Shown here piece by piece: positions 11,429 to 22,893 of a DNA stretch of 64,000 nt (position 1 is its first letter; every line of letters starts with the position of its first letter). The notes under the pieces were generated by a model, which did not search any database, was not told where the DNA came from, and saw nothing but the letters and a program-made list of their open reading frames with translations. The stretch is from the NCBI GenBank assembly GCA_025175895.1, contig CM045993.1, positions 64,980,621 through 65,044,620 of the forward strand. Reading direction: 5' to 3'. Source of the DNA: Wurfbainia villosa (taxonomy: Eukaryota > Streptophyta > Magnoliopsida > Zingiberales > Zingiberaceae). The position numbers and the translations under genes were made by a program.

Positions 11429-13022
11429 CACGTGCGAAGCATGTATGTGTTTCATTTTTTTGTAATTTTTGTATTAGATATAAAAATTACAGATTTATAT
11501 GTTTCTGTAAATTTCCTATTTTTATATAATTTTTGGGTATTTTTCTCGAAGAATCGAAGCAACGAGTGTTGGGACACTTGTAGGCTTCAACCGTCGAGAA
11601 AAACTCTTCGTAATGGTGAGTTCTCACTTTAGGTTTTTGGGACAGTGACTTAAGTCGCTGTAAGATCATTGTAGGGACACTCTCAAAGTTTATTTTGTGA
11701 GTAGGGGCGTTGCCCCTATCCCCGAAAGGGGACTTGTCCCACGATCGCGCCCGGAAACTGCTTAGCGGGACCGTTACGGGGAGGTGACTCATAAAATTGA
11801 AAAAAATAGGAAAATTATAGAAATTTTCTGTAAAAATACATAATTTAGAATTATGTATAATTATGTTATTTTCATGGCCCAATAACCCCAATTTGATTGG
11901 ATGATGTGTTGTAAATCATAATACGGCCTGTGTGCCTTTTTTGTGGTTGTGCGTGTTGTATAGTGTATGCGACCTGCGCGTCGTACCTCTTCTTATGATA
12001 TTCTAGTTGTAAATAGTTTTAGACTCGAATGTAACTCGGGTTTCATATTTGTAATGTACAAAATGGAGCGGTGGAAAGTCCACTTGAAGACGAGATTACG
12101 AGAAGGGTGACGACGACACATGGTGGTCAAAGGAAGCGCTTGGAGAAGCCGCTAGCCTTAGGTTGACCGTCCGATCTTCTTATTGGCTTGAGAAGATCGT
12201 AGTAGGGCCATGACTACTATATATATATATATATATTTATTTGATTTTGCTTGTATGTATGTGATGCATGCTAGTAGAATAATGCTTGTATGTATATGAT
12301 GCATGCTAGGATAATTTTCTTGTATGTATATGATGCATGCTAGAATAATGATTGTATGTATGTGATGCATGCTAATATAGGATAATAAAGGCCTAAATGA
12401 GTATAAGATACACATTATGATTAGATTAGATCATAATCGAATCAACTCGAAAATGCCTACCGAGCCTTGATACCCATCACTACCTCGATCATTTGTTGTT
12501 GTTGAATCTGCCAAAGCAGAGCAACGCATATTATCTTGGTAGGGTGTGGAGGGACAATCTTGATCCCGCCTATCATGCTTAGGTTAGAGTAAGCTCAATT
12601 AGATTGAGCAAAACTAGTTAACTCAATTGGATCGAGTAGAACTATAGGCATATTCCAATCGTTGGAAAGATAGGGTAAGATCGCATTTACTCTAAATCTT
12701 GGGCGATTTAGCCAAAGCTAACTCAAGGTCTTTTGTAAATGTGGGTCTTGATCCTATAAACAAGAGTTGCATAGAGATGTAATCGGTAATGTGTTACCCA
12801 CCAATCGTACTAAGTCTTGGGCGATTTAGCCAAAGCTAACTCAAGGCTTAGTATGATGTGGATCTTGTTCCGCAAGAATTATAGCTAGTTTGTATGAATC
12901 TAGTAATGTGGTTTGACCACATCCATAACTCGATTCTATAAAATTTCTATAATTCAGTGGGAGCATCATTTGATTAAAGGCCTAATTAAATGATAAAAGG
13001 AATATGATATTAATTCTCTGCA
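11429..13022 (+). promoter_or_regulatory. Untranslated leader of element D
   Basis: About 1.6 kb without a credible gene. It holds the five-stem block (11563-11731), a TA microsatellite (about 12213-12237), four tandem units of 30-35 bp containing ATGATGCATGCTA (12249-12381), and a 31-bp direct repeat starting CTTGGGCGATTTAGCC at 12698-12728 and 12816-12846. The 31-bp unit can fold as CTTGGGC / GCCAAAG with one mismatch. Element E carries the same order of parts on the other strand. Confidence 0.75.
11563..11731 (+). promoter_or_regulatory. Structured leader RNA, family 1 (copy 2, element D)
   Basis: Same five inverted repeats as at 811-979. Changes relative to that copy keep pairing: the second stem is GTGA/TCAC here against GCGA/TCGC there (both sides changed), and the palindrome reads AGTGACTTAAGTCGCT (11644-11659), where one G-C becomes a G-U pair. 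TAGGGGC-GTT-GCCCCTA and CCCC-GAAA-GGGG close the block at 11702-11731. Confidence 0.5.
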
Positions 13023-14012
13023 TTGTATGTTGTAGATAACTATGTCGACAAACACGAACACTCTCTCTCTCTGCGTTCTGTCCTTGAGAAGGACAAGCTC
13101 AATGGAGCAAATTTCCTGGACTGGTACAGGAACTTGAGAATTGTTCTCACCCAAGAAAGGAAGGTGTACGTCCTGGAGAAGCCCATTCCGAAGGCACCTC
13201 CTGCCACTGCCTCGCGAGCTGACAAAGATGCTTACAAGAAGCATCAAGATGATGCATTAGATGTGTCATGTCTAATGCTCGCGACCATGAACTCTGAGCT
13301 TCAGAAGCAACATGAGTTCATGAATGCTTATGATATGGTTGGACATCTTCGTCAACTATATCAAGGACAAGCCAGGCATGAGAGATATGAAGTCTTTAAG
13401 GCATTATTTGGGTCCAAAATGCAAGATGGGACTCCCGTAAGTCCATATGTACTCAAGATGATTGGGTACGTAGAAAACCTACAAAGGTTGGGATTCCCAC
13501 TTGGCCAAGAGCTGGCCACTGACCTGATCTTGCAATCTTTACCACAAGCCTTCAATCAATTTGTCATGAATTATAACATGAATGAAATTGATAAGCCATT
13601 GCCTGAAATGCTCAGCATGTTGAGAACTGCTGAGCTTAACCTTAAGAAAGGAAAATCTGACACCATTTTGATGGTGAAGAAGAAGAAAGGCAAGGGCAAG
13701 CCTAAAGGTAAGGGAAAGTCCCAAGCCAAGGGCAAAGGCAAAGAACTTAAACCCAAAGGAGGGGTATCCAAGGAAGGGGCTTGCTTCTACTGCAAGGAAG
13801 CAGGACACTGGAAGCGTAACTGCAAGGCATACCTGGAAGATCTTAAAAAGAAGAGAAGTGAGACTTCTACTTCAGGTATAAATGTTATAGAAGTCAATCT
13901 ATCTATTTCTTCATCATGGGTATTAGATATCGGATGTGCATCTCACATTTGTACCAATGTGCAGGCGCTGAGAAATAGCAGGGCATTGACAAAGGGCGAG
14001 GTGGACCTATGA
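13023..14012 (+). pseudogene. Element D gag and protease
   Basis: A 329-codon open frame. The gag capsid-like region comes first (NFLDWYRNLRIVL near residue 30, then YVENLQRLGFPLGQELATDL), followed by a Lys/Gly-rich basic stretch and a zinc knuckle CFYCKEAGHWKRNC (13782-13823). The protease block reads VLDIGCASHIC: the D-T-G active site has become D-I-G. A TGA stop ends the frame at 14010-14012, probably from an Arg codon. No ATG lies in frame at the start. The likely original ATG (13040) is put out of frame by a (CT)6 run. Confidence 0.85.
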
Positions 14013-15160
14013 GTAGGCAATGGAGCAAGAGTTGCTGCTGTTGCTGTAGGAACTTATGATCTATCTTTGCCCTCTGGGCTTGTACTAGAATTAGATGAAT
14101 GTTGTTATGTGCCTGCCTTACCTAAGAACATCATTTCAGTTTCTTGTTTGGATAAGAAAGGATTTGCATTTATAATAAAGAACAAATGTTGTTCAGTTTA
14201 TTTAAATGATATGTTCTATTGTAGTGCACCTCTAATGAACGGAATCTACTTTCTAGACTTAGAGAGACCTATCTATAACATAAGTACCAAGAGGTTCAAG
14301 TCAAATGAGTTGAACCAAACCTATCTCTGGCATTGTCGCTTAGGTCACATAAATGAGAGTCGCTTATCTCAGCTCCATAAGGATGGGCTGCTAGACTCAT
14401 TTGATTTTGAATCATATGAGACATGCAAGTCTTGCCTTTTAGGCAAGATGACCAAGACTCCCTTTAGTGGACATAGCGAAAGAGCAACAGATTTGTTAGG
14501 ACTTATACATAGTGATGTATGTGGTCCTTTCAATGTTACTGCTAGAGGTGGTTACAGGTACTTCATTACATTTACTGATGACTTCAGTAGATATGGTTAT
14601 GTGTATCTGATGACACATAAATCAGAATCCTTTGAAAATTTCAAAGAATTCAAGAATGAAGTACAAAACTAGCTTGGCAAGAGTATTAAGATACTTCGAT
14701 CAGATCAAGGTGGTGAATACCTTAGCCATGAGTTTCGTGACTATCTAGCTGAGTGTGGGATTCTATCCCAACTCACTCCTCCTGGAACACCACAGTGGAA
14801 TGGTGTATCCAAAAGGAGAAATTGTACCCTATTAGATATGGTACGATCTATGATGAGTCACACAGATCTTCCTATATCCTTTTGGGGATATGCTCTGGAC
14901 ACAGCAGCCTTTACCCTTAACCGTGTACCATCCAAGACTGTCATAAAGACACCATATATGATATGGACAGGGAGAAATCCCAAGATGTCTTTTATGAGGA
15001 TTTGGGATTATGAGTCTTACGTTCAACGTCAAGCTCAGACAAACTGGGACCCAAATCCGATAGGTGCTATTTTGTTGGATATCCCAAGGATACAAAGGGA
15101 TATTACTTCTACATTCCCAGTCAGCACAAAGTGTTTGTGGCAAAGATTGGAGTTTTTCTA
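14013..15160 (+). pseudogene. Element D integrase
   Basis: The integrase zinc-binding region (HCRLGHINES, CKSCLLGK) is followed by the core with HSDVCGPF and FTDDFSRYGY. Near 14805 the sequence reads GVSKRRNC, whereas related copies here read GVSE, so the catalytic Glu is replaced by Lys. A TAG stop at about 14670-14672 splits the core, and the reading frame shifts near 15010-15130 in the carboxyl region. It belongs to the same polyprotein as the flanking gag and reverse transcriptase and cannot give a working integrase. Confidence 0.85.
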
Positions 15161-16016
15161 GAAAGGGATTTTGTTTCTAGAAAAACTAGTGGGAGTACCT
15201 TTAATCTTGAAGAAATTCAAGATAAGGACCATAGCACTGAGGCCTTGATGGCGGTTGAACAGGAACCACAAAGTGTTGTGGGTGATGAGGTTGTTGCACA
15301 AAGAGTTGTGGAACAACCACCTGTTCAGGTAGACCTACCTCTTCGCAGGTCTGATAGGGTACGTTGTCAGCCTGAGAGATACTCTTTTCTCTTGTCTGAC
15401 CATGATGACGTTATGCTCATTGAGAATGAGCCTACCTCCTATCAGGAAGCTGTGATGAGCCCAGATTCTGAGAAATGGCTAGAGGCCATGAGATCCGAGA
15501 TGGAATCCATGTACACCAACCAAGTATGGACTTTGGTTGATCCACCTGAAGGGGTCAAACCCATTGGGTGTAAGTGGGTCTTTAGGAGAAAGACTGACAT
15601 GGATGGACTTACGCATACCTATAAGGGCCGATTGGTGGCTAAAGGTTTCAAGCAAATTCATGGTATTGACTATGATGAAACCTTTTCTCCAGTGGCGATG
15701 TTTAAGTCCATTCGGATCTTGCTTGCTATTGCAACATACCATGATTATGAGATCTGGCAGATGGATGTCAAAACCGCGTTTCTGAATGGAAACTTACTCG
15801 AGGATGTGTACATGACACAACCTGAGGGTTTTTGTAAATCCACAGCATACCGGGAAGGTATGCAAGCTGCAAAGGTCCATTTATGGGCTAAAGCAAGCTT
15901 CTCGGAGCTGGAATCTTCGATTCGATGATGCGATCAAACAGTTTAGTTTCATCAAGAATGAAGATGAACCCTGTGTCTACAAGAGGGTTAATGGGAACAC
16001 AGTTGTCTTCCTTGTA
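15131..16016 (+). pseudogene. Element D reverse transcriptase, main part
   Basis: Open from 15131 to 15928 (265 codons). It begins in the variable linker after integrase, then enters the Copia reverse transcriptase at QVWTLVDPPEGVKPIGCKWV and continues through GFKQIHGIDYDETFSPVA and WQMDVKTAFLNGNLLEDVYM. A frameshift near 15845 scrambles the next stretch, and the frame is regained before the catalytic block at 16017. Reverse transcriptase copies the element RNA into cDNA in the particle. Confidence 0.85.
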
Positions 16017-17008
16017 TTGTATGTGGATGACATACTGCTCATTAGGAATGACATCCCTTCGCTACAGTCTGTGAAAACATGGCTGGGGACGTGCTTCTCA
16101 ATGAAGGACTTAGGTGAAGCAGCCTGTATTCTAGGCATCAAGATCTATAGAGATAGATCTAAGAGATTGCTTAGCCTAAGTCAGAGTACATACATTAACA
16201 TGGTATTACTACGGTTTGCCATGCAGAATTCCAAGAAGGGACTTCTGTCGATGTCACATGGTGTGAGTCTTTTGAAGACTCAAAGTCCTTCTTCTAGAGA
16301 GGAGAGAGACCGCATGGATAAGATCCCTTACGCATCTGCTATAAGATCTATCATGTACGCCATGCTGTGTACTCGTCCTGATGTCTCGTATGCTTTGAGC
16401 ATGATGAGTAGATACCAGTCAGATCCAGGTGAGCGTCACTGGATAGCAGTCAAGAATATTCTTAAGTACTTGAGAAGGACTAAAGAATATTTCTTGATAT
16501 TTGGAGGCGATGAGGAGCTAGCTGTAAAGGGTTACAGCGATGCCAGCTTCCAAACTGACCAGGATGATTATAGATCGCAGTCAGGGTTCGTGTTTTGCTT
16601 GAATGGTGGCGCTGTGAGCTGGAAGAGTTCGTAGCAGGATACAGTTGCTGATTCTACAACAGAAGCCGAGTATATCACTGCATCTGAGGCAGCAAAGGAG
16701 GCAGTTTTGATCCGCAAGTTCATTACTGAGCTTGGGGTGGTTCCTAGCATTGCAGATCCTATAGAGCTCTATTGTGACAATAATGGAGCGATTGCACAGG
16801 CTAAGGAACCTCGCTCACACCAGCGGACCAAACACATACTACAACGCTTCCATCTCATTCGAGAGATTATCGATTGAGGAGATGTGAAGATTTGTAGAGT
16901 ACCCACAGAGGCTAACATCGCAGATCCCTTGACCAAGGCTTTGACACAGAAAAAGTATGATGGTCACACTAGGTCATTGGGTATTAGATACCACGGTGAT
17001 TGGCACTA
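16017..17008 (+). pseudogene. Element D reverse transcriptase end and RNase H
   Basis: This starts with the catalytic block MYVDDILLIRND and runs 205 codons into RNase H (GYSDASFQTDQDDYRSQSGF, SWKSS). A TAG at 16632-16634 interrupts it. Readable sequence then continues with STTEAEYI (Glu) and YCDNNGAIAQA (Asp), and a second stop falls near 16876. The segment ends just before the polypurine tract. Confidence 0.85.
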
Positions 17009-17010
17009 GT

Positions 17011-17023
17011 GCTAGTGGGAGAT
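17011..17023 (+). other. Polypurine tract of element D
   Basis: GCTAGTGGGAGAT lies directly before the 3' LTR start TGTTAG. This is the usual plus-strand priming position. Confidence 0.85.
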
Positions 17024-18827
17024 TGTTAGTGAAAGCCCTAGAGCCAATCATGTGATGATTGTTATATGGACTTGATTGTATCATATTCCTATTTATAAAA
17101 GCATGGTTATTATATTTACTTGTATTGGTGCCAAATAACTAAATATATAATGTCCTTGAGTAGTAGGTTCTTATCTATATCAATCGATTGGTTGAATCGA
17201 TAATGAGATGATATAGAGAACACTACTCTTAATCATTTCTAGTCGAGTATTAACATTCAGGGACAATGTTAATGCGTAGAGACTAGCATGTAGGTCAACA
17301 CGATGACTTAATCTCACAAGTCATGGATATGAGATATCAAGTTGACACATGGGTATGCATTAGAGAATGTATACTGAATAACCCACCATGAGAAAGTATC
17401 ATGGATCGTTATATGACTGTCATATACTTTCTCATGTGGCTATTAGTATGACTATTAGTCCTTAGACCTGAAGTCACCATGATATCCTACATAAGGCATT
17501 GCATACTTTGGCTTCATCAAACGTCACCCTTAAATGGGTGGACTATAAAGGCGATTACTGGGTATGTAACAAATTATGTGAAGGGATGTGAGTGATGTAG
17601 ATGGGATCTATCCCTCCTATATGACGGGAGTGACATCGATATTCTTGATAGAGTGAGACCACGAAGTGCATGGCCATGCCCAAATGAGTCAATATGAGAT
17701 ATTGAGCTCATTTGATATGAGTGAGTCTACTTGGAGTTCAAGATTTAGATTGTACCGAGGATGACACGGTCTATGCCTCGATTGGTCAACCTAGATGTCA
17801 AGGATAGAGGGACATTGTCACATATTGTGAGAGTCACAATTAGTAGTCACAAAGGTGATGTTGGAGCTTAACATTCTTGTAACTTGGGTAGCAATGATGT
17901 GTTGCTAGATACCGCTCATTGCTTATGTTCCTAAATCGGTTTAGGGACATTGCCAACGTTACAAGAACCTATAGGGTCACACACATAAGGGAAATTAGAT
18001 GGAGATTAGGTTCATATGATGAACCATGAGGATTAGGTTCATGGGATGAACCAAATTGGATTAAGAGTAATCCAAATTAGACTAATTGAGTTAGACTCAA
18101 GTTGATTCAAGTGTTGAATGAGTCTAATTTAGATTTGATTCATCAAATCAATTTAAATTAAATGGTTAGAGATTCATTAAATTAAATTGATTTGAATCAA
18201 ATGGTTGGATTTGATCAACCATGGGAGATAAGAGGTCAAGTTTGACTTGACTTGAGAGGGAAGATGAAAGGTCAAGTTTGACTCGACCAAATGCCATGTC
18301 ATGATGGTGACTTGGCATGGCCGGCCAATGATGATGTTCCACATCATCATGGACACATCATGGGGTGCCACCTCATGAGGGAGACCAAGAGCCATTGGCT
18401 CTTGGAGTTACATGCATGCATGTAACCCCCTTATAGTGGGTTATGGATGATGTGAAGTTAAGTTGTGTAACTTCATCTTCTTCCTCTTCTCTTCCCTCAA
18501 GCTCTCTCTTCCTCATCTAGCCATGAACGTCCAAGGGGTGCTAGCACACTCTAAGGTGTTTTTCTCCACCATTTGTCCATGTGGATACTTGTAGAGGAGT
18601 GTACACTTGACACTCTTGAGTTCCGACAAAGCGTTTGGACGAGCGGGATTTACGAAGGGCGTCGCATCGAGGGTAACGTCCTTATCATGTAGATCTAAGG
18701 TAGATCTAGGGGTTTATACAAGCACATACATGTTTTAGTTTTAATACATCTTCGCACGGATCCGTGGCTGGACTTCCGGGGTTTCCGCAACGCAAAAAGC
18801 AGTTTTTGCGGCTCGGAAAGTCCAACA
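17024..18827 (+). repeat. 3' LTR of element D
   Basis: 1804 bp, TGTTAG...CCAACA, matching 9611-11415 with about 45 differences by eye. It is followed at once by the second copy of the 159-bp target duplication. Confidence 0.95.
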
Positions 18828-18986
18828 GTTCATCCGGTAGTTCATCACAAATTGTGAGAAACTCTTGGGAAAACAATGCAAAATTAAGTCAATACTTAAT
18901 TCATGATTCATCACAAACTCGAGGGTAGCCAGTCGCTCGATGTACCCATTCATCTTTAGCAAAAACTATACTACAGATGAACCTTC
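18828..18986. repeat. Right copy of 159-bp target duplication flanking D
   Basis: Matches 9452-9610 at 154 of 159 positions by eye. In this copy one gag codon has become a TAG stop on the minus strand (just after the SSVV block); the left copy still has Gln there. Confidence 0.9.
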
Positions 18987-19361
18987 TTGCATCTTAGAGG
19001 TGAAGAGGAGCCTGGACACTTCGAACCTTTTGGATCTCCCTTGCTCATCAAACAACTCATGAAGATGGAAGACTATGGTATTAGCATCCATATGCTCATG
19101 ATGCTTTTGCAGCTCGGGTACCATCGCGACTAGCATGATGCAACTCGCCAGTTCAGAATCTGCTACATGTTTTTGATAGGCCAACAATTGGTCTGGAGTT
19201 GCACCGTCCCTAGAACGGTTGGGAAGAGGCTCTTCGAAGACATACGCGAACTTTTCTGCCTTGAGAATAATTCTCAAGTTTGTAAGCCAGTCCAAGAAGT
19301 TAGGCATAGTCAATTTATTTGAATCCAAAATAGTACGCAAATTCAAAGACGTCATGATCAA
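18828..19361 (-). pseudogene. Element B gag, amino part
   Basis: Bases 18966-19361 on the minus strand are open for 131 codons from a plausible ATG. The frame contains TILDSNKLTMPNFLDWLTNL and RRS-type capsid-like sequence, ending at SKMQEGSSVV, the start of a Copia gag of the UBN2 type. A stop follows within the duplicated segment, after which the gag frame resumes to 18828 and is cut by element D. The rest of gag is at 9206-9610. Confidence 0.8.
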
Positions 19362-20677
19362 TCGATTAACCTAGAAATACAAAACGAGCATAAGTGAGAA
19401 AGATGATTTAAAATGCATCAACATACATTTAAAAATACCATTCATTTTTTGAATTTCAAAAACCCCAAAATCACTTCGGGAGATCGTAGGTCCATCTCCG
19501 AATGGGCTGATATCCAACATAGATATGAACAACCTTGGAGAGAGTCCAACAAGCCATTCATAGCTACAATGGTAGGTATCATATATACCGATTGAATATC
19601 ACATATATGCAACTATCACAATGTGCTATCAACTAATTGAATGTTCATACATACATCGGGTTGTTAACTCATTAACAAGTATGCATCATATGCATAGCAC
19701 CCAACTTCACCTCCCTTCACATCGACCTTGGAGAGAGTCCAACAAGCCAATGCTTCAGGTTAAAGCCAACCCATTAATCAAGGCATAGTTTTAATATGGT
19801 TAGAGCGCATTCAACCAATTAACCCGACTTGGAGAGAGTCCAACAAACAAAGCTAACGATTGACCTCTAATTCTTACCATATTAGTATTAAACTATTCCA
19901 TGGTTTAAACATGTTCGGGTTCGAGCCGGGCTTGGAGAGAGTCCAACAACCCAAACAAGAAATAGAATTCTAGTTCTAACCATATTAATAGAATGTGTAG
20001 GCTTTAATATTGTGTAAGGGTTTTTATGTCTCATCCTCTTTGCATGCAAATAACTATTATCTACATGACATAACATACATGACATACAACTACACGTCAC
20101 GACATGCATAACATAATGATATGCATCTAATACAATTACATGACATACAATTATGGCATGTACAAAATTTTCTTATTTGTCATAACTATTTATAGAAATA
20201 AAATATGTTTAAGATTTGATTCCCAAAATCAAATCATGATTAAATTAGGAAACAAATTTTCAAATCTAATCACATATTTTATTTATGGAAGGTCTCAATT
20301 AAGGAAAGTCAAATTTAATTTAGGAAATAAATTTCCTAAATTGTCAAAACTATTTATGGAAATAAATATATTTTAGATTTGATTCCCCAAATCAAATCAT
20401 GATTAAATTAGAAAATAAATTTCCAAATCTAATCAAATATTTTATTTATGGAAAGTGTTAATTTCCATAAATACTTTTAAACTTTCCAAAAGTAGAAGAT
20501 TTTCATAAATACTTTTAAACTTTCCAAAAGTAAAAGATTTTCATAAATACTTCTAAACTTTCCAAAATTAGAAAATTTCCATAAATACTTCTAAACTTTC
20601 CAAAAGTAGAAAATTTCTATAAATACAATTACGACTATCGCAAAATAATTTTATGATTATGTCGAAACACAACCTGG
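19362..20677 (-). promoter_or_regulatory. Untranslated leader of element B
   Basis: About 1.3 kb with no credible gene. Read on the plus strand, TTGGAGAGAGTCCAA, a perfect 5-bp stem with a 5-nt loop, occurs four times: 19535-19549, 19728-19742, 19829-19843 and 19932-19946. Nearer the primer site is an A/T-rich block of about four 42-45 bp units built on CATAAATACTTTTAAACTTTCC (20461-20630), and before it a repeated module of about 165 bp (20180-20455). Element H has the same arrangement. Confidence 0.7.
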
Positions 20678-20689
20678 GCTCTGATATCA
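20678..20689 (-). other. Primer binding site of element B
   Basis: The minus strand reads TGATATCAGAGC just inside the 5' LTR; one base differs from the initiator tRNA-Met primer site. Confidence 0.85.
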
Positions 20690-20690
20690 C

Positions 20691-22893
20691 TGTTGGGTTT
20701 CCGGCACCGCAGCGAGTGTGTTCAAACATGTTTCGTAAACATGTGCACAGCGGAAGAATTAAAAAGTAATAAATCTATTTTATTACAACACACACATCAC
20801 ACACATACATAGTACAACATGTGTAGATATAATCGCAATTTCAAATTTTGCAATAAAAGGAAATTACTCTAATTATACCTGACGTATCACGTGCAGCAGG
20901 AATGACATCAACCGGAGCGACTCTTGCTAGAATCGCCTCTATCCATATCCACGCCGAGTATCGTCGGGATGACTTCACAAAGACACGAGCCTCGTCTTTG
21001 TAAGAGTCACTAGCCTCGTGTCGAAGACGATGTGATCGAGAGAAGATCACAATCCGAATCAAAATTTGGATTCAAAAACGAGTCCCAAAAACAAGCTTCT
21101 CCGGAGAGGTATTCGTCAACCGATTGATGAATCCTTGGTCCTCCACCTATGAGGATTATCAGAGATCGAATCCCCGACAAGGTAGCTGCTTTCGGAGCTC
21201 CAAACGTCGTACAAATGATGCTCCGACACACAAGGAAACAAGCTGTCCAGAAAATTGGACAGCTTGGTGGAGGAGTTGCGCCGGCCAAAGAGGATGGCCG
21301 GCCACCCTTTGGTCGCCGGAACCAAGGTGAGTTGCCGGAGGGTCGCCGAAGGATGACCGGTAGCAGCTTGGATGCCAACAGCAGGGTGGATGGCGACACA
21401 AGGCTGGCGGCAAGGAGAAGAGAGGGAGATGAGAGGAGAAGTTTATTTCCAAAATAAAACTTAGTACTCTCCAAAAACCTAACCGTGTTTTTATAGAGCC
21501 CGTGTTTCTTAACCATTAAGAAAACTTCTCCTTAGAGTTATTGGTTCATAACCAAAACCCATTAACTCGCTCCAATAACTTAAGTTAAAATAAACCGAAC
21601 CGAGTTGGTCTATTTTAAGTTAAAACGAACCGAACCAACTTTGGTTCATTCGTTTAAAACAAATCAAACCCCTTTGGTTTATTCTCCACCATTGGATTAG
21701 AACCAAACCAATTTGGTTCATCCATCATGTCTTCATAAGACTCAACCCATCCATGCTTCCATTGTGACTGAAACAATTTCATGCTTGCTCTTTGTTTGGT
21801 CCAACCAAACCTAGTTTCTCTCGATCTGAGAATCTCATTTTCAAGCTCGTTTTAAATCCTTCGGATTACGCTCATTGTGCGTGTGACCAAATAGATTCCT
21901 GATTTATGTTGGCCATCTATAATTAACCATTAATTATATAATGGTCATGAGTGGCACCAAGTAGTACATCATGATCCCTAATTAACCGAAAAATCAACGG
22001 TTGATTCCAGAACCATTTCTGAAACCCTTCAGTAGCTACAATGAATTGTACCCCGTTTCCTTCACGCATCTTATACTCACTTGGTTCAGGACATGGCCTA
22101 TAGTGTGAGTCCCCACTTGGTCAACTACGTCACACCTAGCACAAGTATTATTTCCTCGTCCTACGGATTCTAGTTACTGCACATGTATTTAAGAGTACCT
22201 TACTCTAAACATGTAATGCTTTAGTAACAATCCGATGAGAGACCATGGGTATACATCTTCTCGCAAGGAGTGGTGAATCCTTTATAGGCTATTCAAACAC
22301 CTTCGACCACTTCGACTTTTACCCAATCATCCCGGGTCCACATCTCCTCAGAGATGCTTGCTTAAGATGTCAAAGCATAAGTCTTCATGACCAAGATGAC
22401 TTGAATACTGCAAGTCAAAGGAACATTGCACTTAAGCTACAGTAAGAACTTCATTGACATATCCATATATGTAGAGAACCATATGAAGTCTTACAGCTGG
22501 TCACTCCAATGAACTAGTTACCATAACTAGCATCCACGATTAACTCCGGACATCACAATGTCTCCAGCCAGTGAGAATCAACTGCTTGGATACACCAAGG
22601 AGTATACCTCATGTTATTCTCGACAGAATTGATGGTGTCCAAATCCATCAATTCATCGACTAGGGATTATTCCAATACATCACAATTACACATGTAGAGA
22701 TACTCACTAGTTGTGATCCAATCACAAATTCTCTCATGCTGTGAATCGTATTGTGGACATTCAGTAAATGAGTTTAAGATCTAATTAAATACATGAAAAC
22801 ATGTATACTCAAATAGTGAATCTTCATTTATCATATAAATGGTTTAAACATAAGGCGATTGCCTTAGGACATCTCTCATATATATTATTAACA
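20691..22893 (-). repeat. 5' LTR of element B
   Basis: 2203 bp, TGTTGGG...TTAACA on the plus strand, matching the solo LTR at 5312-7522 and the LTRs of element H. On the minus strand a TATA-like run (TATAAAAAC) lies at about 21484-21492. A 66-codon frame antisense to the LTR (22245-22445) is the short form of a frame seen in the other copies. Confidence 0.9.

Larger units (their letters stand above)
9611..18827 (+). mobile_element. Family-1 Copia element D, full length
   Basis: LTRs at 9611-11415 and 17024-18827 enclose a primer site, a leader, gag, protease, integrase, reverse transcriptase, RNase H and a polypurine tract. Total length is 9.2 kb. By eye the LTRs differ at about 45 places (near 2.5 percent), so the insertion is not recent. 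Several stops and altered catalytic residues make it non-autonomous. It sits in the gag of element B and has 159-bp direct repeats at its ends instead of a 5-bp target repeat. Confidence 0.95.
1466..22893 (-). mobile_element. Family-2 Copia element B (contains three nested insertions)
   Basis: On the minus strand the order is 5' LTR (20691-22893), primer site, leader, gag, protease, integrase, reverse transcriptase, RNase H, polypurine tract and a truncated 3' LTR (1466-2096 plus 3799-3826). Integrase before reverse transcriptase is the Copia order. Three younger insertions interrupt it: a solo LTR in the 3' LTR, a solo LTR of its own family in pol, and a complete family-1 element in gag. Its right end lies in the LTR of the Athila-like element K. 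The left end of its 3' LTR, about 1.55 kb, is missing, so the left target-site repeat is lost. Confidence 0.85.

Noticed and set aside
21116..21516. Overlapping Arg/Pro/Ser-rich frames on both strands in LTRs of family 2 (also 34725-35338 and 41978-42496).
   Set aside because: They lie in a GC-rich part of the LTR where stops are rare on both strands; no domain, and the frames shift between copies.
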